From Sclerurus mexicanus (Eukaryota > Chordata > Aves > Passeriformes > Furnariidae): 64,000 nt of DNA. The notes beneath the pieces are model-generated. The model saw only the letters and a list, made by a program, of their open reading frames with translations, was not told where the DNA came from and did not search any database. The stretch is from positions 325,838-389,837 of the forward strand of contig VWZF01005184.1 in the NCBI GenBank assembly GCA_013396755.1. The letters are read 5' to 3'. The translations under genes were made by a program, and so were the position numbers. Every line of letters starts with the position of its first letter. Position 1 is the stretch's first letter. Positions 39,561 to 52,896 of the stretch are shown piece after piece.

Positions 39561-42500
39561 CAAAACAAAAAACCAGAAAGATATGAAAAGGACATTTGAC
39601 TGTATACATCCAACTAGTAAGTGTGGAAGTAGATACTTGAGTGTTTTTCTGAGCAGAGATGGGCTGGAGCACTTTGCTGAGGAAGGATCAACCTCCCCAT
39701 CCAGGAATTATGGAAATTGTTTACTAGTCTTTTAATTTAAATACCTTTTCTTTTCTCTCTGAGAATTCCCATGACAGATCCCACAACACAGAAGGAAACC
39801 TGCTTTCCAGCCAGATGCAGATCTAGCCAACATGAAAGTGGGATCCTTACCATCTGCTGCCTGGAAGCAGTTCAACATGCCTTATTTCTGCAAGAAAAAT
39901 TATGAAGGCAATTGTTGTGTTACTCACAGTTATATTTAACAACAGAAACCCTCAAATATCACTTTCTTCCCAGTCTCAGGCTTCCTGAAGCCCACTGTCA
40001 GAGCTGCTCAAGCACAACTTGTTCTGGGACTGTCCCCACCCTCTTCATGTCCAGACCTTCTGCATGTGACCAGCTCCAGACACAAAACAGTTTTTCTGCC
40101 TGATAATTTGGGGGGAACTAGAACAGAGCCCTAATCAGAAGAGTGTGACAAACATTCCATTATTATTAAAATAAAATACCAATCTTTTTTTTTAATTGGA
40201 GATTTTAATTTGACTTTGCTTTCATTTGTTTTGGCACTTACTGAGCTATTAGACTTTGAAAAAAGAGTCTGGTGACATGGAAAAGCTGGAGGCTACATCA
40301 CTGAGCCCATCAGCCATGGATAGTGTCTGGTTTTATTATTCAACATGTCACTTAGGTTGTCCTTTGTCACCTGCATTGCTAAAGTGCCTTTACTGTGCTG
40401 TGCATTTACCCAATAGCCAACCCACAGAATTCCTTTCCTGCCATAAAACAAAACAATGTCACAACACAGGTCAGTCACTCGGGTGAAGGAACAGGTTCCA
40501 CCTGATTTACATGGAAAATAGGAGTTTGAATCAGCCTTAACATGTGAAATATCCCAGATCAGGTGGCATAATTATCAGCCTGTGCTCCTTGGAGGCCAGT
40601 AACTTGTTCTGCATCTCACCTCCTAAGAAAGCTTGGCTCTCTGAAAAGAGTGCTAATGAACTAAAACTCTATTTTGAAAAACAGTTCTCTGCACAGAAGA
40701 GCTGGAAGATGGCTTTGTTTCTGAAGCATTTATTTTAACAAAACACCTGATTTTAGCTTTAATTACAGTTTGACCAGCTATCCTGCTGCTTTCCAGGGAA
40801 CTGCAGATCTGCAGCACAAAAGCAGCCACAGTGCCTGGCTGAACCTTCTCTCCCTCCACTGCCCCAGCTGTTTTATTTCTTTGGAAATGCTCTAAGTCAG
40901 AGGTTTGATGGGTCTTTTCTCTGGTTGAGAGCCATACTGGATAGAGCTTTACAGGCCAATTGGAAATCACTGCCTGGGGAAGCTGCTAATCCAGAGCCCT
41001 GCAGCTGTATCATAATCTGAATTAACGTCTCTGGAACTGCTGAAGATGTAGAAATATTATTATTCATTTGATAGATAACTGAAAGTTTTCCAGGCAGGCA
41101 AATTCAAAGTACTGCATAGATGTTATTTCTTAGACTTTTTATGTAAACATCACTGGGAGGAGTAGAGGAGTAGGACATAGATCAGTAGGTTCCCAGCTCA
41201 GACCATTCACTCACAGGGGGGTACCTGGGTTGCAGAGGGAAAATAAATTTTACTTTTTTTTTTTTTAAATGTAAAGACAGCACTGAAGTGACTCTCACTG
41301 TGAGCATCGAGCAGCTGTTCAGAGATTACCACAGTTAAATAATCACAGAGAATGGAGGAAGGAGGGCAGTGCTGAGATCTGGCTTCATGCTGCACAGGAA
41401 GAATATTTTGGGGGCTGTTCATAGACAAGCTGGAATTGAGCCTGGGTATTATTTATTCAGGAATCCTGAAAAAAACCTCGAGTTGCTGTGGGGGGTGGCA
41501 CAGGAGTGCAAGTGTTTGGAGCCAGTAGGGTGACAGCTGAGGCACCTCCCTCTGCTCCATCTCTGTGCCCTTGGAGGAGACTGACACAAGCTGAGGGTCT
41601 GAGACTCTCAGAGACATGGGCAACATGCTCTTGGATTCACAATTCCCAGCAGCTGGCACTGCAGGATCTCAGGAATCCCCACCATCTCATCTGCCAAAGG
41701 ATACCTGGTGCAGGATTCCTGAGGATCTCTTAACTCAGCTCCTGGGTCATATTGCCAGCATGATGGAAAATGAATTAAGGCAATACTCAAAATTATGGAA
41801 CGGAAAAATATTATCCACATTACTACTATTACAGTGGACTTGATTTTTCCCTTTCAAAAATCCCCAGGTACTCCATGGGCAACAGGTTCACGATCTTTCC
41901 CGCTGTGAGTACAGTCTGAGTAACACAGTTTTGTATATGGGGCATTTTCCATGATTCAAGGAGCTGAAGCCATCCTTGCCTCCTGGCGTAGCCCAACAAA
42001 ATCCAGAGCTACCAGGGTTTTGTGACACTTGCAGCTCTTGCAAGTGTGACATTCTGCCTGGGAGAGGGAGAAACCCTTCTCCAGAGGGAACCTGGCTGCT
42101 GGCTGGGCTCCTCTTGGAGCTGCAGCTCTGCTGAGCCAGCCAGCAGTCAATGTCTATAAATTCACACATGGCTTTGATGTATTTTACTAACTACACATTT
42201 GCATCTCCTCTCTCTTTTCGGAAAAAAAGGTATTTCCCACAGGCGGAAGCCAAATCTATGGATCATAAAAGTGAGCAGAACTAACAGATCCCAAAATGCT
42301 CTGCTCACTCCCATGCATGCTGAAAGCATTAGTGCTCCTCTTTCTACCCAACACCTCTCAGCAGTGAGCTGAAATGTCTTCAGTCAGGTTCTGGTCTTCT
42401 GTTACACACAGAAGTTATTTCTCACCTGCCACGTTTTGCCCCAGTTTACCAGTTTTGACAGATCATCTTGGGAAAGGCCCTTCTGGTGCAGGGCAGTGTT

Positions 42501-45500
42501 TCTGCTCAGAGCCTCCACCTTCAAACAGCCAGGCTGTTAATCCAAATCCACTCTCCTCAGCAGAGTTCTGGGTTATTCCAACTAAATCACCATGTTAGGG
42601 TTTTTGTCCCTTTCAGTCCCTGAACATATGCAGGACAAAAAGCTGGGCTTGGATCCACTTTCTGCTTCCCTGACACCTTTGTTGTAGCACAGCTAGATCA
42701 GACGCTCCTGCAAGCCTGACTGTTTAAGCACCTATAAAGGAAGCTCATAGTACTAAACAGCTGCACAAACACCTCTTGGGGATGTTTCAAAACCACCGTT
42801 ATGTGTAAAATCTCAGGCACAGAACGAGCTTCAGTTTTCACTGTGTCAAACCTCATTATATTCTGCTCTCGCAAATGGTGGAATAATTTATTTTGTCACA
42901 GTCTGATGAGACTCCAAAGCCAGCATTTCTCTGACCCACATACTCCCTTCTGAGCCATTTTAAGGGAAGGATCTGAAGACCTATATTTTTAATTACTTTA
43001 TAGCATGTGATTAAGATAACTTAGAATAAACTCAAGGGAAAATAAGGGCAGAAAAATTAACTCTTGAGAAAACCGCCAGTTGCTACCATGAAGTGCACTC
43101 ATTTCTTAAATTAAAATAAATAAAAAAAGAAAGATAATATGCCTCATCACCTGGAGTTGCCTTTCCAGTCTGAAAGCGAGGCTGTACCATTTAATGTTTT
43201 GCCTTCCTAGAAATTCACATTTGACTTTGAACTCTGTGAATAAGTTTAAGCTACTGACCCAAGCTCACAGGCCAGATATCTCTGTTGTGCTCTTTGTGAA
43301 GCAACAGAGAAACAGCATTATCTCACTAACCATTCCTGTTTCATTTGTACTATTTATTCCTTTTTGAGAGCCCAGAGGAGTTGTTATTGACAAAAAAAAT
43401 CTACAGGTTCTTCATGAATTTATAGACATGACAGATACTCTATCACTGGCAGAGTTCACACATGATAAAATAATTGATTTATCTCAGGGAAAAATGTGTT
43501 ATTTTCTTCAGAAGCAAATGACAAAAGTTAATGATACATCTGATGTTACAATGTTATTTTGATTTTTTTTTAATCAGTACAGACACTGCCTCTGAATTAG
43601 TTTTATTTATAGCTGTTCAAACAAAACCAGACAGGAATTCAAATTGTGGAGTTTCAGATCTTTGCAGAAATCTCTAATTCACTATGCTACTTTGAACTAG
43701 GTTAGTTCAGCTTCAGAATTCCTCCCCATTTTATAGCACCTGTCATAAATCCTGAAATCATCCAGCTCCAAAGATAGGCAGAGTAAGCCTGAATACCAGC
43801 CTGCATAGCACTGCTTGTGGAAGATGTAGCTGTGGTCAGTCTGACCACCAAAGACTGCCAAAAAACCTTCAAGCCATTACAATAATGCTGCTGACATTAC
43901 ATTTCAGAAATACAGATGTTTTCTAAACACACTGTTGAACCCCAACAAGCTTTGTGTCATTACCTCTCACTGGAGCACTCATTTCAAAGCATCTTGCTGT
44001 GGGTTGGGAAGGGTGATTTCCATTTTCCAAATATGCAGCTTGACGTGCCTGAAACACCTTTGCAGCAAAATCCCAAACATACTGAGCCCATAGCTGAAAG
44101 ACCCAGTGGCAAGATAGTAGTCTCTGAATGACAATTCCTGCCTTCCTGTGGCTGCTCACGGCATGGAGAGAAGTGACAGAGAGCCCAAAGCAGACTAACA
44201 GAAAAATGCAAGAAACCCGAGTTCTCCTTCACAGAGGTTTGGCTTTTCTAACAATCAAAAAACTCATTACTGAGAAGTAGCTCAGTCCATGGCTCCAGAC
44301 TGGCTGCTCCCTATTGCCCTTCTCAGCCAGCATGCCTGCCCCTCTCCACAGTGCCTGACTCCTGCCTCCTCCCTCCCTTTTCCTGGAGGAGATGTGCCAT
44401 CATCTTTATGCCCAACGCCTGCAAGCCCATCAGCAGAGCTGGCCCAGTTCTCCTCTGCTCCTCACTGGCAGACCCAGAACTACAAGCACAAATTTTGGAT
44501 AAGGAGAGAAAATAGAAATTAGCTAAGGTAAAAGACACTCTTTCTCTCAGCATTTCAATGCCCATGTTCACTCTGAGGTTTGTAAACTGTTTTCATTTGG
44601 GGGTGAATCAATCCCACAAACCTGGCAGCACATCTAATATTTAATGAACGTAACACTTCCACCTTAAGCACTGTGTGTTGTCAGGCCTTGGCAGGACTCT
44701 GCCTTGTGCTTCTAATGTTTAAAGTCTAGGCTTTAAAAAGAGATAAATATTCAATTTAAGAGCTAGTTCTGTAACTATCTCATTTTATCCCTTGCTTTAA
44801 AAAAAGTCTGATTTAACTGGTCTGTTTTTCTTTTCCCTGTACGACGCAGAAGTGCTCAAGCACTTTGAATGTAGAGATCTCCAGGAACAACAGTACCACG
44901 TGAAACCAAGTTCTCATCATTTAATTTTTACTTGCACTAACAACCATGATTACACCACACTAGCCTACAGCTTTACCTGGAGAAACAGGCTATGGGAGAA
45001 GTAATGCAATGGAACTTAAAGGAATGAGGGAGTGTCTTCAACTGAAATTTGTAAGAAAAAACAGGGATTGTAAAAGTAGTAAAAAACCAATTGATTTTAC
45101 CACCATGTACTGGCAGGCAGCAGGGTACATGCCATTGGCATGGAAGGACAGGAAATGATGCTGCAGGAGTGAAAGTGTCCAAAGATAACACAGGGGAAGC
45201 TGGAGACAAGCTCACTACTCAAAGATTTCAATTTCCAAAGACCAGGATTTCTCAGCAGACAGTAACTGTACTAAAAAAAAACCCAAACCAATACATATTA
45301 AGCCTGCCACACCTGCTTCCTTTTTATCCATCAGGAAAAAAAATATCAAGTCAAAGGCTCTATCAAACTTGTCAACACAAGAGAATGTTCCTATGTGTCA
45401 GCCTCATCAATCACTGCTGCCACTGCAGGAAATGCAGTATTAGGTTTCACATGGATAATAAACACTTTTTATATTTGACATTGATTTCTCACTTGTCTTT

Positions 45501-46234
45501 TTTTTTATTAATACCTCAGCCCAAAATGGAAGAAGGAGAGGAAACAAAGGCAGAGCGATGAGACTCTCAGTGGGTGTATTGTGTTTGATCTTGCTGATAA
45601 TCCATGTTGATCCTATCCAATGAACAAGGTAAACTCTACTGGCCAGGACAACTGGTCTGCAGTGCTGTAAACCTTTATAAGGCCATCTATCTTAATCTTT
45701 TTTTGAGAGTCAGGAGATGACATGAAAGATAATATTACAAGTGGGAGAAACATCTGGTTTCCAAACTAGTTATACATTTGTCCAAAACTGAAAAGGCTGA
45801 TTACATCTCACTCTAGGTTTGGAATCACAACACTTTATCAATGATTGCTGTGAATTAGGGAAATAGCTGTAAGCTTCATTCTTATGGAGGCAGCATTTGC
45901 AGAAACTATGCCTATTCTGCTCTGCAAACACCTCAGTCTAATCTGGCCTCTGTATTCCAGAAATAGGAGATGAAAGCAAAGCTCCCAGGCCCACTGAGAC
46001 ACGGAGCTCCTCGTGGTATCCCTGTGCTGAGACGCAGTGATAACCCACACCCACTTTTGGCAGGATGCTTCACCTGGGGCAAGTAACTCATCCTTGACTG
46101 CTGGGTTTTTCCCCATCTGGATAGGAAGGAAAACTATACCTGACAGCAAGAGGGCGAATGATTAGTTAATGTTTGTGAAGTGCTCAGAATTGTTACGACA
46201 GACCTTGCTCCTGCCAAATGCAGGAAAATCAATT

Positions 46235-46266
46235 AATCCATCTCAGTGCCAATCCATCTCAGTTCC
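46235..46266. repeat. 16-bp direct tandem duplication
   Basis: AATCCATCTCAGTGCC is followed at once by AATCCATCTCAGTTCC, two copies with one difference, and then the start of a third (AATCATTCT). It looks like a small replication-slippage duplication. Confidence 0.9.
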
Positions 46267-49200
46267 AATCATTCTAGTAATCAGCTGTCTGAATGCTATT
46301 TCCTATCAGTTACACATCTGTTTTTTACCTTGTTTTAAAACAAGCATAGTTTATTTGGGGGAGAGGGTGCTGTAAGCCCCACATAAGACTGAAATTGAAT
46401 TTCACACTAGTTTTTCTCCCTCAAAAAGTCCTTATTTATCTCTGATCTTTGTTCTAGCAACAAGCCAGGCATCAGGAAAATATGCATTCAGGTTAATTTC
46501 TACACTCAGTATCTTGATGACCCTTGAATGAAAGAACTGATCAAATAATGATTAAGATGCAAAAATGTGGCTTTTTGGTGAAGTGAGTGATTGGAAGTTG
46601 CTCTCAAACTACACAAAATTGTTTCTGCTCTGATGTTGGGCAGCTGGGGTGCTCCGGCTGCTGGTTATTGGAGCAACCCTTGTCTCATTGCTGCCTCCTG
46701 CCCCCTCACCCATTGGGTACACTCATCTTCTGTTTCTCACAACTACAGTGCAGTGCTTTTCACAGCAATGTGCTTTTGTTCTGTGTCTTGTCTTGCATAA
46801 AGAGTCCTTAATTGAGGCTGCTACATGCTAAATATTAATGTTTAGCATTTTCATGTCTTCCATTATGGCCATTCTGTGTTGGCTTGTGCTGTTGTAAGGG
46901 AAAAATAATCAGCTGTGTGCCTCCAGGGTAATCCTGGTCTTAGCAGAAGGAAGAAACTGAGTTTTAAATTCAACGCTTCATAAACCAGGCAGTTTCTGCT
47001 GATTCAGGTGTGTGTGTGTCTGTGTCACAAGCAGCTGCCCTGAGGAATCCAGCACTGCTCCCACACCCACACACTAGACAGAGGGGAACTCCTTCTGCTC
47101 CTATCCCAGCTCAGAGGAATCCACGGACAGCTGTGTGAGGGCAGGATTTTACAGGGACATCAGAGATGGGTCGTGCAGATAGGCAGTTGAAGTGGAACTA
47201 CTATAAAAGCTGGATTATTAAGTCTGCAGAGACTCCTTCTTTAAAAAAGTCCAACTCTGCAGCCCCTTGGTCCTTAACTCACAGTCTTGGGACCTATTTT
47301 CCCAGCAGACTTTTAGTAGGCTGTGACATACAGTAAAGTCACAATAATCAGGAGAGTCTCAGGATAAAGTGACAGCACATAGAGGTAATCCATCTATGTT
47401 AATAGGGCCCCAGGAAACACAATACCTGTTCTTTAAGTGTGCAGCAGAAAGCTTCATTAAAAGTTTGTTTTGAAGTAATTTTTGTGCTCTTTGTTCTCTC
47501 TCAGTTCCTTTAAAGTTATTTGGTGGGGTTTTTTCCCTTGAAAACAAATCATACTTAGAATAAAGAGACTGCTGACCTACATTCTCACAGCTGTGCAATT
47601 CTTAATTGTGAGACATGTCAAATGAAATTCGGGAGTGAAGTGACTGTCACCAAGACAGGCTGTGAAAACACCTACATCTCAAACTCCTAAGCCTCTCATT
47701 TGAAACCATCAGAATAATTTCCTTGGAAAATTCAAGCAGGATGTCCAGTGACTGAATTTTTCTTTGGAGACACACCAGAGCAAGGTTTGTCACATTACAG
47801 AAAAGCCACTGAAGTCCAATGCACAGTTCAACCTGAGCCAACCACAGGCACATTAAAATCAGAACATGTAGGGCCTGAAAATACCTCCATATTCAGGGAG
47901 GTTAGGACCACATGGCTGAGGTCTGCCAAAATAAGAGTGCTCTGAGAGCAGAAGGTTGAATGAAAGTTCCTCAACCAGTGAGACCAGAAACACAAAATAA
48001 ACCAGGTTGGTCACAGCAGGTCAGATTCTGGCATTGGCAATGCTCCAGATGAGCAGTTCAATGACAAAAAGCAACCCTTACTACTCATCTTCTGAGCACG
48101 GCTAGCTGAGAACCTCAGCCTGGAGGAGAACACTCCTGGACTGAGCCCCACTGCCTCTCTCTTGCTCTGGCAGCTCACGAAATACCCTATGGGTGTTTCA
48201 TCCTGAGAAACATCCTCACTCACCATGTGCAAACTGCAGATTGCCAAGACACGGCTCTTAATGAGTCCCATGGTATTTACAGACACACTTCATTTGGAGT
48301 AGTGTTGCCTGGCGGATAATTTTCCAGCATAAGCAGGACTGATGCACACCAGGGCATACCTGACAATCATCATTTCTGTCACCCAGTTGTACAATGACTA
48401 CCCTGAAAATTCAGGTCAAAAATGTCATTCTTGCTAGAGAGAACACAGCTCTGCCACAGGTGCACCAAGGAACGTTGGTTTAGATTACTTGAAAGTGAAA
48501 TTTGTCCAACCTGTCCTGCCTTTTCACCATATCAAAATTGACACAATCCAACCCAAAGAAATTCATCTCTCATACTAATATCTAAGAAGATTTGGTATAT
48601 TTCTGCTGTTCCCCAGACGTACAGCATCCATAACTGAAATAATTTCTTTTACTATGTATAATAATGGTTTTAAACAGATTTCTCATGAGTTATATCACAG
48701 TCTTGATAAAGAAAAGGCTATTATCCTTTAAATACATTTTTCTGGACCCATATTTACCATTCTTCCCAAAATCTATTTCATCTTTGTCAATTTTTAGAGT
48801 CAGTAGACCACAATAAATAAAAGAGATAATGATAAAAAGTTAATTGTAAGAATGAGCTTCTCCATTCAGGACAGGACACAATAGATACTGATTTGTTAAT
48901 GAATTCCAATTCAGAACACCCTGTCCTGTGCCTGACATCTACAACCAGTGGAGCAGCAGGGCCTATGTGAGCCCCAGATATGTTTTACAGCCCTTGCTCC
49001 AATTTCTGTGCCAGTAAAGATGTATTCTGTGTAAATAAAATGAAGAGTAAATCCTCCAATTTGTCAGTCTGAACCAGATAAAAATACTGAACACAAAGTT
49101 CCATCCCGATCTCACTCCTGCTGGATTTCCCTTTCAGTCTGGCTAACACTCAAATAAACAACCAAATATTGATATTTATGCAAATGGAACAAGTGGTGAT

Positions 49201-51649
49201 GTAAACTTTTGAAGTTTGTTTGTGTTCTTCAAAACCAATAAACAGTATTTTTACTTTGAACCTTCCATCTCAAACACTAAGAAAAGATGCCTTTCAAGTG
49301 AACAAATGTAATTCAAATCAAGACAATATATGCAGTGTGAAATTTTCTATCACATCATAAGGCAGCAAGAACAGTATTATAGCTCAGCTGCACACCACTA
49401 AGATTTTGTACTAAAAACATTGACAGACCCTTAATTATTATAGAGCCTCCTGGCAGTGCCATAATTAGATTGAACATAACTATTAGTCATCTTAATTAGT
49501 ACACACGTTCCTTGTTTAGCACAATAAAAATTACAAAGCAAGGATGCCACTTAATTAGGTGACCTGGGAATTGATATCTACCTATATTTCTCTTTTATTT
49601 TAAGTGTCCTTACCAGATTAGATCTAATATTTATAACCAAGAATGGATATTTATATGGTTCTCCACCTGTACATAAAATCACCTGTTAAGTTAATATATA
49701 TTAAATACCTCAAGGACATTTGTGAAGTAATGCTAGGAGTTCATTTGGAATTGTATTCCAAGGAAAGAAATACATCACAATTTCAGAAACTCAAGGTTAA
49801 TTGCATATTCTAATAAGTGCCTTACATACCATAAATTTAAAAGAGAAGAAAGTGCATTCAGCTAAATTCCCATCACCCTTCCAGTTCTCCTGATGATGCC
49901 TCATTGTTTCCTAGTGAAATACTTGGACCTCTTTAAACCTGTGACACAGAGACTGCCTAATGGCCCCACTGTTGCAGGCAGTGAGGACGGGCACTTCGGA
50001 TCAGAAGTCCCACTGAGCTCTGCCTCATCCCAGCAGCACAATAAGTACAATATATATCCACATTCTGCTGTTTTGCAGCATCAGACCACGATGCTACAGA
50101 ATTGTTAATTATGTTCAACAATTCTAATTGCACTAGATTCACACACAACTTTCCCGAAAATAAAATGTGCCCATTTTGCCATACACAGATAAACCGTATG
50201 CAGTGGGAGACAGAATAAAGTGGTTGGGAAGCTCTAGTGTGCATCTTTACCTGTGTAAATGCACTAACACCACCTTGTTTGAGCCCTGAGTGGGCAGAGA
50301 GTCTTTCAGTCTCCCCAGAGCACAATACAGCCTACGATGAACAACTTCGATGTGATACAACAGCACTTTGCAATAAAACTGCTGCTTAGAATGAGAGCCC
50401 ACAAGAAAAAAAAAATCAAGACAAAACAAAAATGTCATGACATTTGGTACAGAAACCAACTGTGCTTTCTTGCCAGGTACTTGCTGACACTGCCAAACTC
50501 CAACCTTCCCCCTCCAGCCCGGAAAGCCCACCACAGCAGTTAGCAATCTGTTCACACCATCATTAAACTCATTATCCCTCAGTGATGGAAAAGTCTATAC
50601 AAATGCCACAATGCCACTGCTCTGTGGCAAATCCCACTCCTTGTAAGTGGTGAGCATTCAGTATTTGCTATCACAGACTCCCTTGAATTTAAAGACCAAA
50701 AAAAAAAAATTACTTCTGTAGGCTGACTATGGTAAATATCAATATATGTCATCAGAGCTCCTCTTTCATTAGTTCTAGACCAATTACAGCAACTATTTCT
50801 TCTCCAGGATAATTCATCAAGCTATTAATTAAAATAGGGAAACCATTAAATTCTCTCTTACTTCTTCACTGCAAAGGACTTTCCAATAATAATTGTTGCA
50901 GATATGGAGGAAACAGAAGGATTATTGTTTGCCATAGATAAAGAGTCTTGCCAAAAAAAACAGAAGAGTTGATATTCAAGGCACCCAGCAATAGAAAAAT
51001 AATATAACATATGAACAATTTAAGGCAACAATAATAGATGTGCAGGAACTAATTTTACTTACCATGAGTGGTTTTCTGATTTCCTCTACTTCATCAGATT
51101 GCAAACTTTCAAACCCAAGGCTCACCAGTAAGTATTTCTGGCTACTTCAGGAAAACCTCTCAGTGATGTGGCCCCAAGGCGATGGATGGTGTCAGGATTT
51201 CAGGGTCCAAATCCTCCTGAAAAGCTGCACTGGGCTGGTACATTTCTTGTGCACCCATGAATAGCAAGGGGAGGAAATTACTGTAAATGTTTTGTCCATT
51301 ATCCCCAAGTAGCCTGACAGTTCTGCTGAAAACGTCTGGAAATTTAAACGTTTAACACTGTCAAAATGATGTCTCAGGGCTTCAGCTTTGGCACACACAG
51401 AAGTTGAAGGGGACACCATCTCTACAATGTGATGAAACAGCACAAGTCAGTCTGCATTGGATCACATTGTATTTGCCAGATTTCCTTCAGAAACGATTAT
51501 CTGCCAAAACAAGAGGAAATAAATGAAAAAAGTACAAGGCCAAGGTTCATGAGAACTAACAATGCCACAGAGAAGAGACACTTAAGTAGGCTGCGAGGAG
51601 GACTCAACTATTAACACAAAACTCAGCAAGTATTCACTCAATTTTTTTC
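46267..51649. other. Non-coding stretch, no gene recognised
   Basis: No gene or transposon is recognisable. The sequence is AT-rich, with a short GT-rich tract near 47008-47026 and a run of A at about 50697-50709. The segment at about 49380-49580, noted separately, reads more like constrained regulatory DNA than the rest. Confidence 0.55.
49380..49580. promoter_or_regulatory. Possible conserved non-coding element
   Basis: This segment lacks simple repeats and contains many TAATTA/TTAATTA cores (near 49432, 49462, 49492 and 49551) with intervening GC-containing sequence such as GAGCCTCCTGGCAGTGCC and GGTGACCTGGG. Homeodomain factors bind TAATTA cores, and developmental enhancers often look like this. 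The call rests only on texture; I could not compare it with another genome. Confidence 0.25.
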
Positions 51650-52463
51650 TAGGTGAACACAATTCCTGTTACTCCCAAACACAGTCTGTACACTCTGCAG
51701 CCCCTGTCCCCTGCCCCAGGTGTCTGAGGGGGCCTTGGGGAGGCAGCAAAGCCCAACATTCAACATACTTATAAGTTAGAACAAGTCCTTCTTCCTCACT
51801 CCTCTCCCATCCTGTAACAGACTGTTCTCCTCTGACAGGTCTCCTCTCTGGCCTCTATTAACAGCTTTTTGGGTCGCATTGTTCAGTTCTGACTTAGCAC
51901 AGGCTCTCCCATTAAAACAAACAATGCAGAGCAAGGCTCTGCTTCACTTTCTCCTCCTGATTCTCTTTCTGTTCTTTCACACAACCATCAGAAATACTTT
52001 CTCATGGCTCAGGTGACAAACCACTTTTCCCTTTGCATTGTTTCTCCAAAATTTTACTCAAGAAATGGGAAAGTGGTGCCTAGCAGTGAGGGTGAAGAAA
52101 AAAATGAGGAACAGTCCCGCGAGCAGCGACAGTGAGGAAGGAGCAGTGCTCCATCACCTCCACTCAACTTTATAATTTATTGCTCCACTTCAAGACTTCA
52201 GTCTTGACAAATTCTGAAAGATTAAATAAAGATCGAGTGGGTGATTTGTTATGGGAGCATGAGAAATATCTCTTGGTTGAAATTTTGGAGACAGCCAAAA
52301 GCTGTGAAGCAAAGAACTTTATCAATAGCACATGCTGGGTGCCTCAGCCTGTGGAAGGGTCTGAGCACACACTGGGGTTGGGGATCTCACCTTTTATGGT
52401 CTCTGACATTTTTGTGACCACCTCCTCTGGGAAGCAAATCCCTCCCAGGTCCTGCTTCGCTTT
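51650..52463. other. Non-coding flank of the tandem array, moderately GC-rich
   Basis: G+C rises through this interval compared with the AT-rich sequence before it. No gene is recognisable. A plus-strand frame at 52132-52476 (114 codons) has no known relative and no ribosome-level or splice evidence. The CCCGCGAGCAGCGAC segment near 52116 is unusually CpG-rich for this window. The interval could be an old unrecognised repeat or the edge of a CpG-rich regulatory region. Confidence 0.4.
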
Positions 52464-52700
52464 CCTTAAAGGGTGAGAATTTGTGGATAATTGGACTTTA
52501 CTGGCTCTTCTCCGGGAGCTGCCCTTCCTTGAAGGCAAACTCCCCCTGAGCTGGCCCCACATCGCCCCTTAAAAGGAACAGATTTGGGTGCTTAAACCTC
52601 ATTGGTCACTTCTGGGGGGGGAAAGCATCGAGGGCTCTGCTGGAACTTTCCTTCCCTGAAAGGAAAGCTGTGGATGCCCAACTCCCACTGGCTGCCCTGA
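52464..52700. repeat. Possible degenerate repeat next to the AAAATGG array
   Basis: Four similar openings occur here: CCTTAAAGG at 52464, CCTTGAAGG at 52527, CCTTAAAAGG at 52567 and CCTGAAAGG at 52655. Three are followed by similar text, with a TTTGTGGAT, TTTGGGTGC or TGTGGATGC element and then CTGGCT or TTGGTC. The spacing is irregular (63, 40 and 88 bp) and identity is low, so this may be coincidence. An ATTGG, the reverse of a CCAAT box, lies at 52601-52605. Confidence 0.3.
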
Positions 52701-52896
52701 GGTGGGAAAAGCAGCTCTGCCTTGTCCAAAATTACCTACCGAGTGTTTCAAGGTAAGATTGGAAATTTGAAGTTTTGACCAACTGTGAATCCCCATCCCG
52801 GCCGCTGAGGTCCCCTGACAATGAGGCCAGACAGGCCCCTTTGCCCTCCATGCTTTCCATCTCACCAGTTTTATACCCCCAGCACCCACAAACTGC

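Larger units (their letters stand above)
34932..46234. other. Long non-coding stretch, no gene recognised
   Basis: There is no recognisable gene or transposon in 11.3 kb. Homopolymer tracts include 15 T at 36329-36343, 13 A at 39548-39560 and 13 T at 41254-41266. The stretch from about 34960 to 35270 reads as low in simple repeats with several TAATTA-like sites. The largest frames (45091-45561 with 156 codons, 36383-36811 with 142, both plus strand) match no family I know and lack supporting context. Confidence 0.55.

Noticed and set aside
45091..45561. 156-codon plus-strand frame with Cys/His-rich part resembling a zinc finger
   Set aside because: The Cys and His residues do not keep the spacing of a C2H2 or other known finger, and there is no repeat of the unit.
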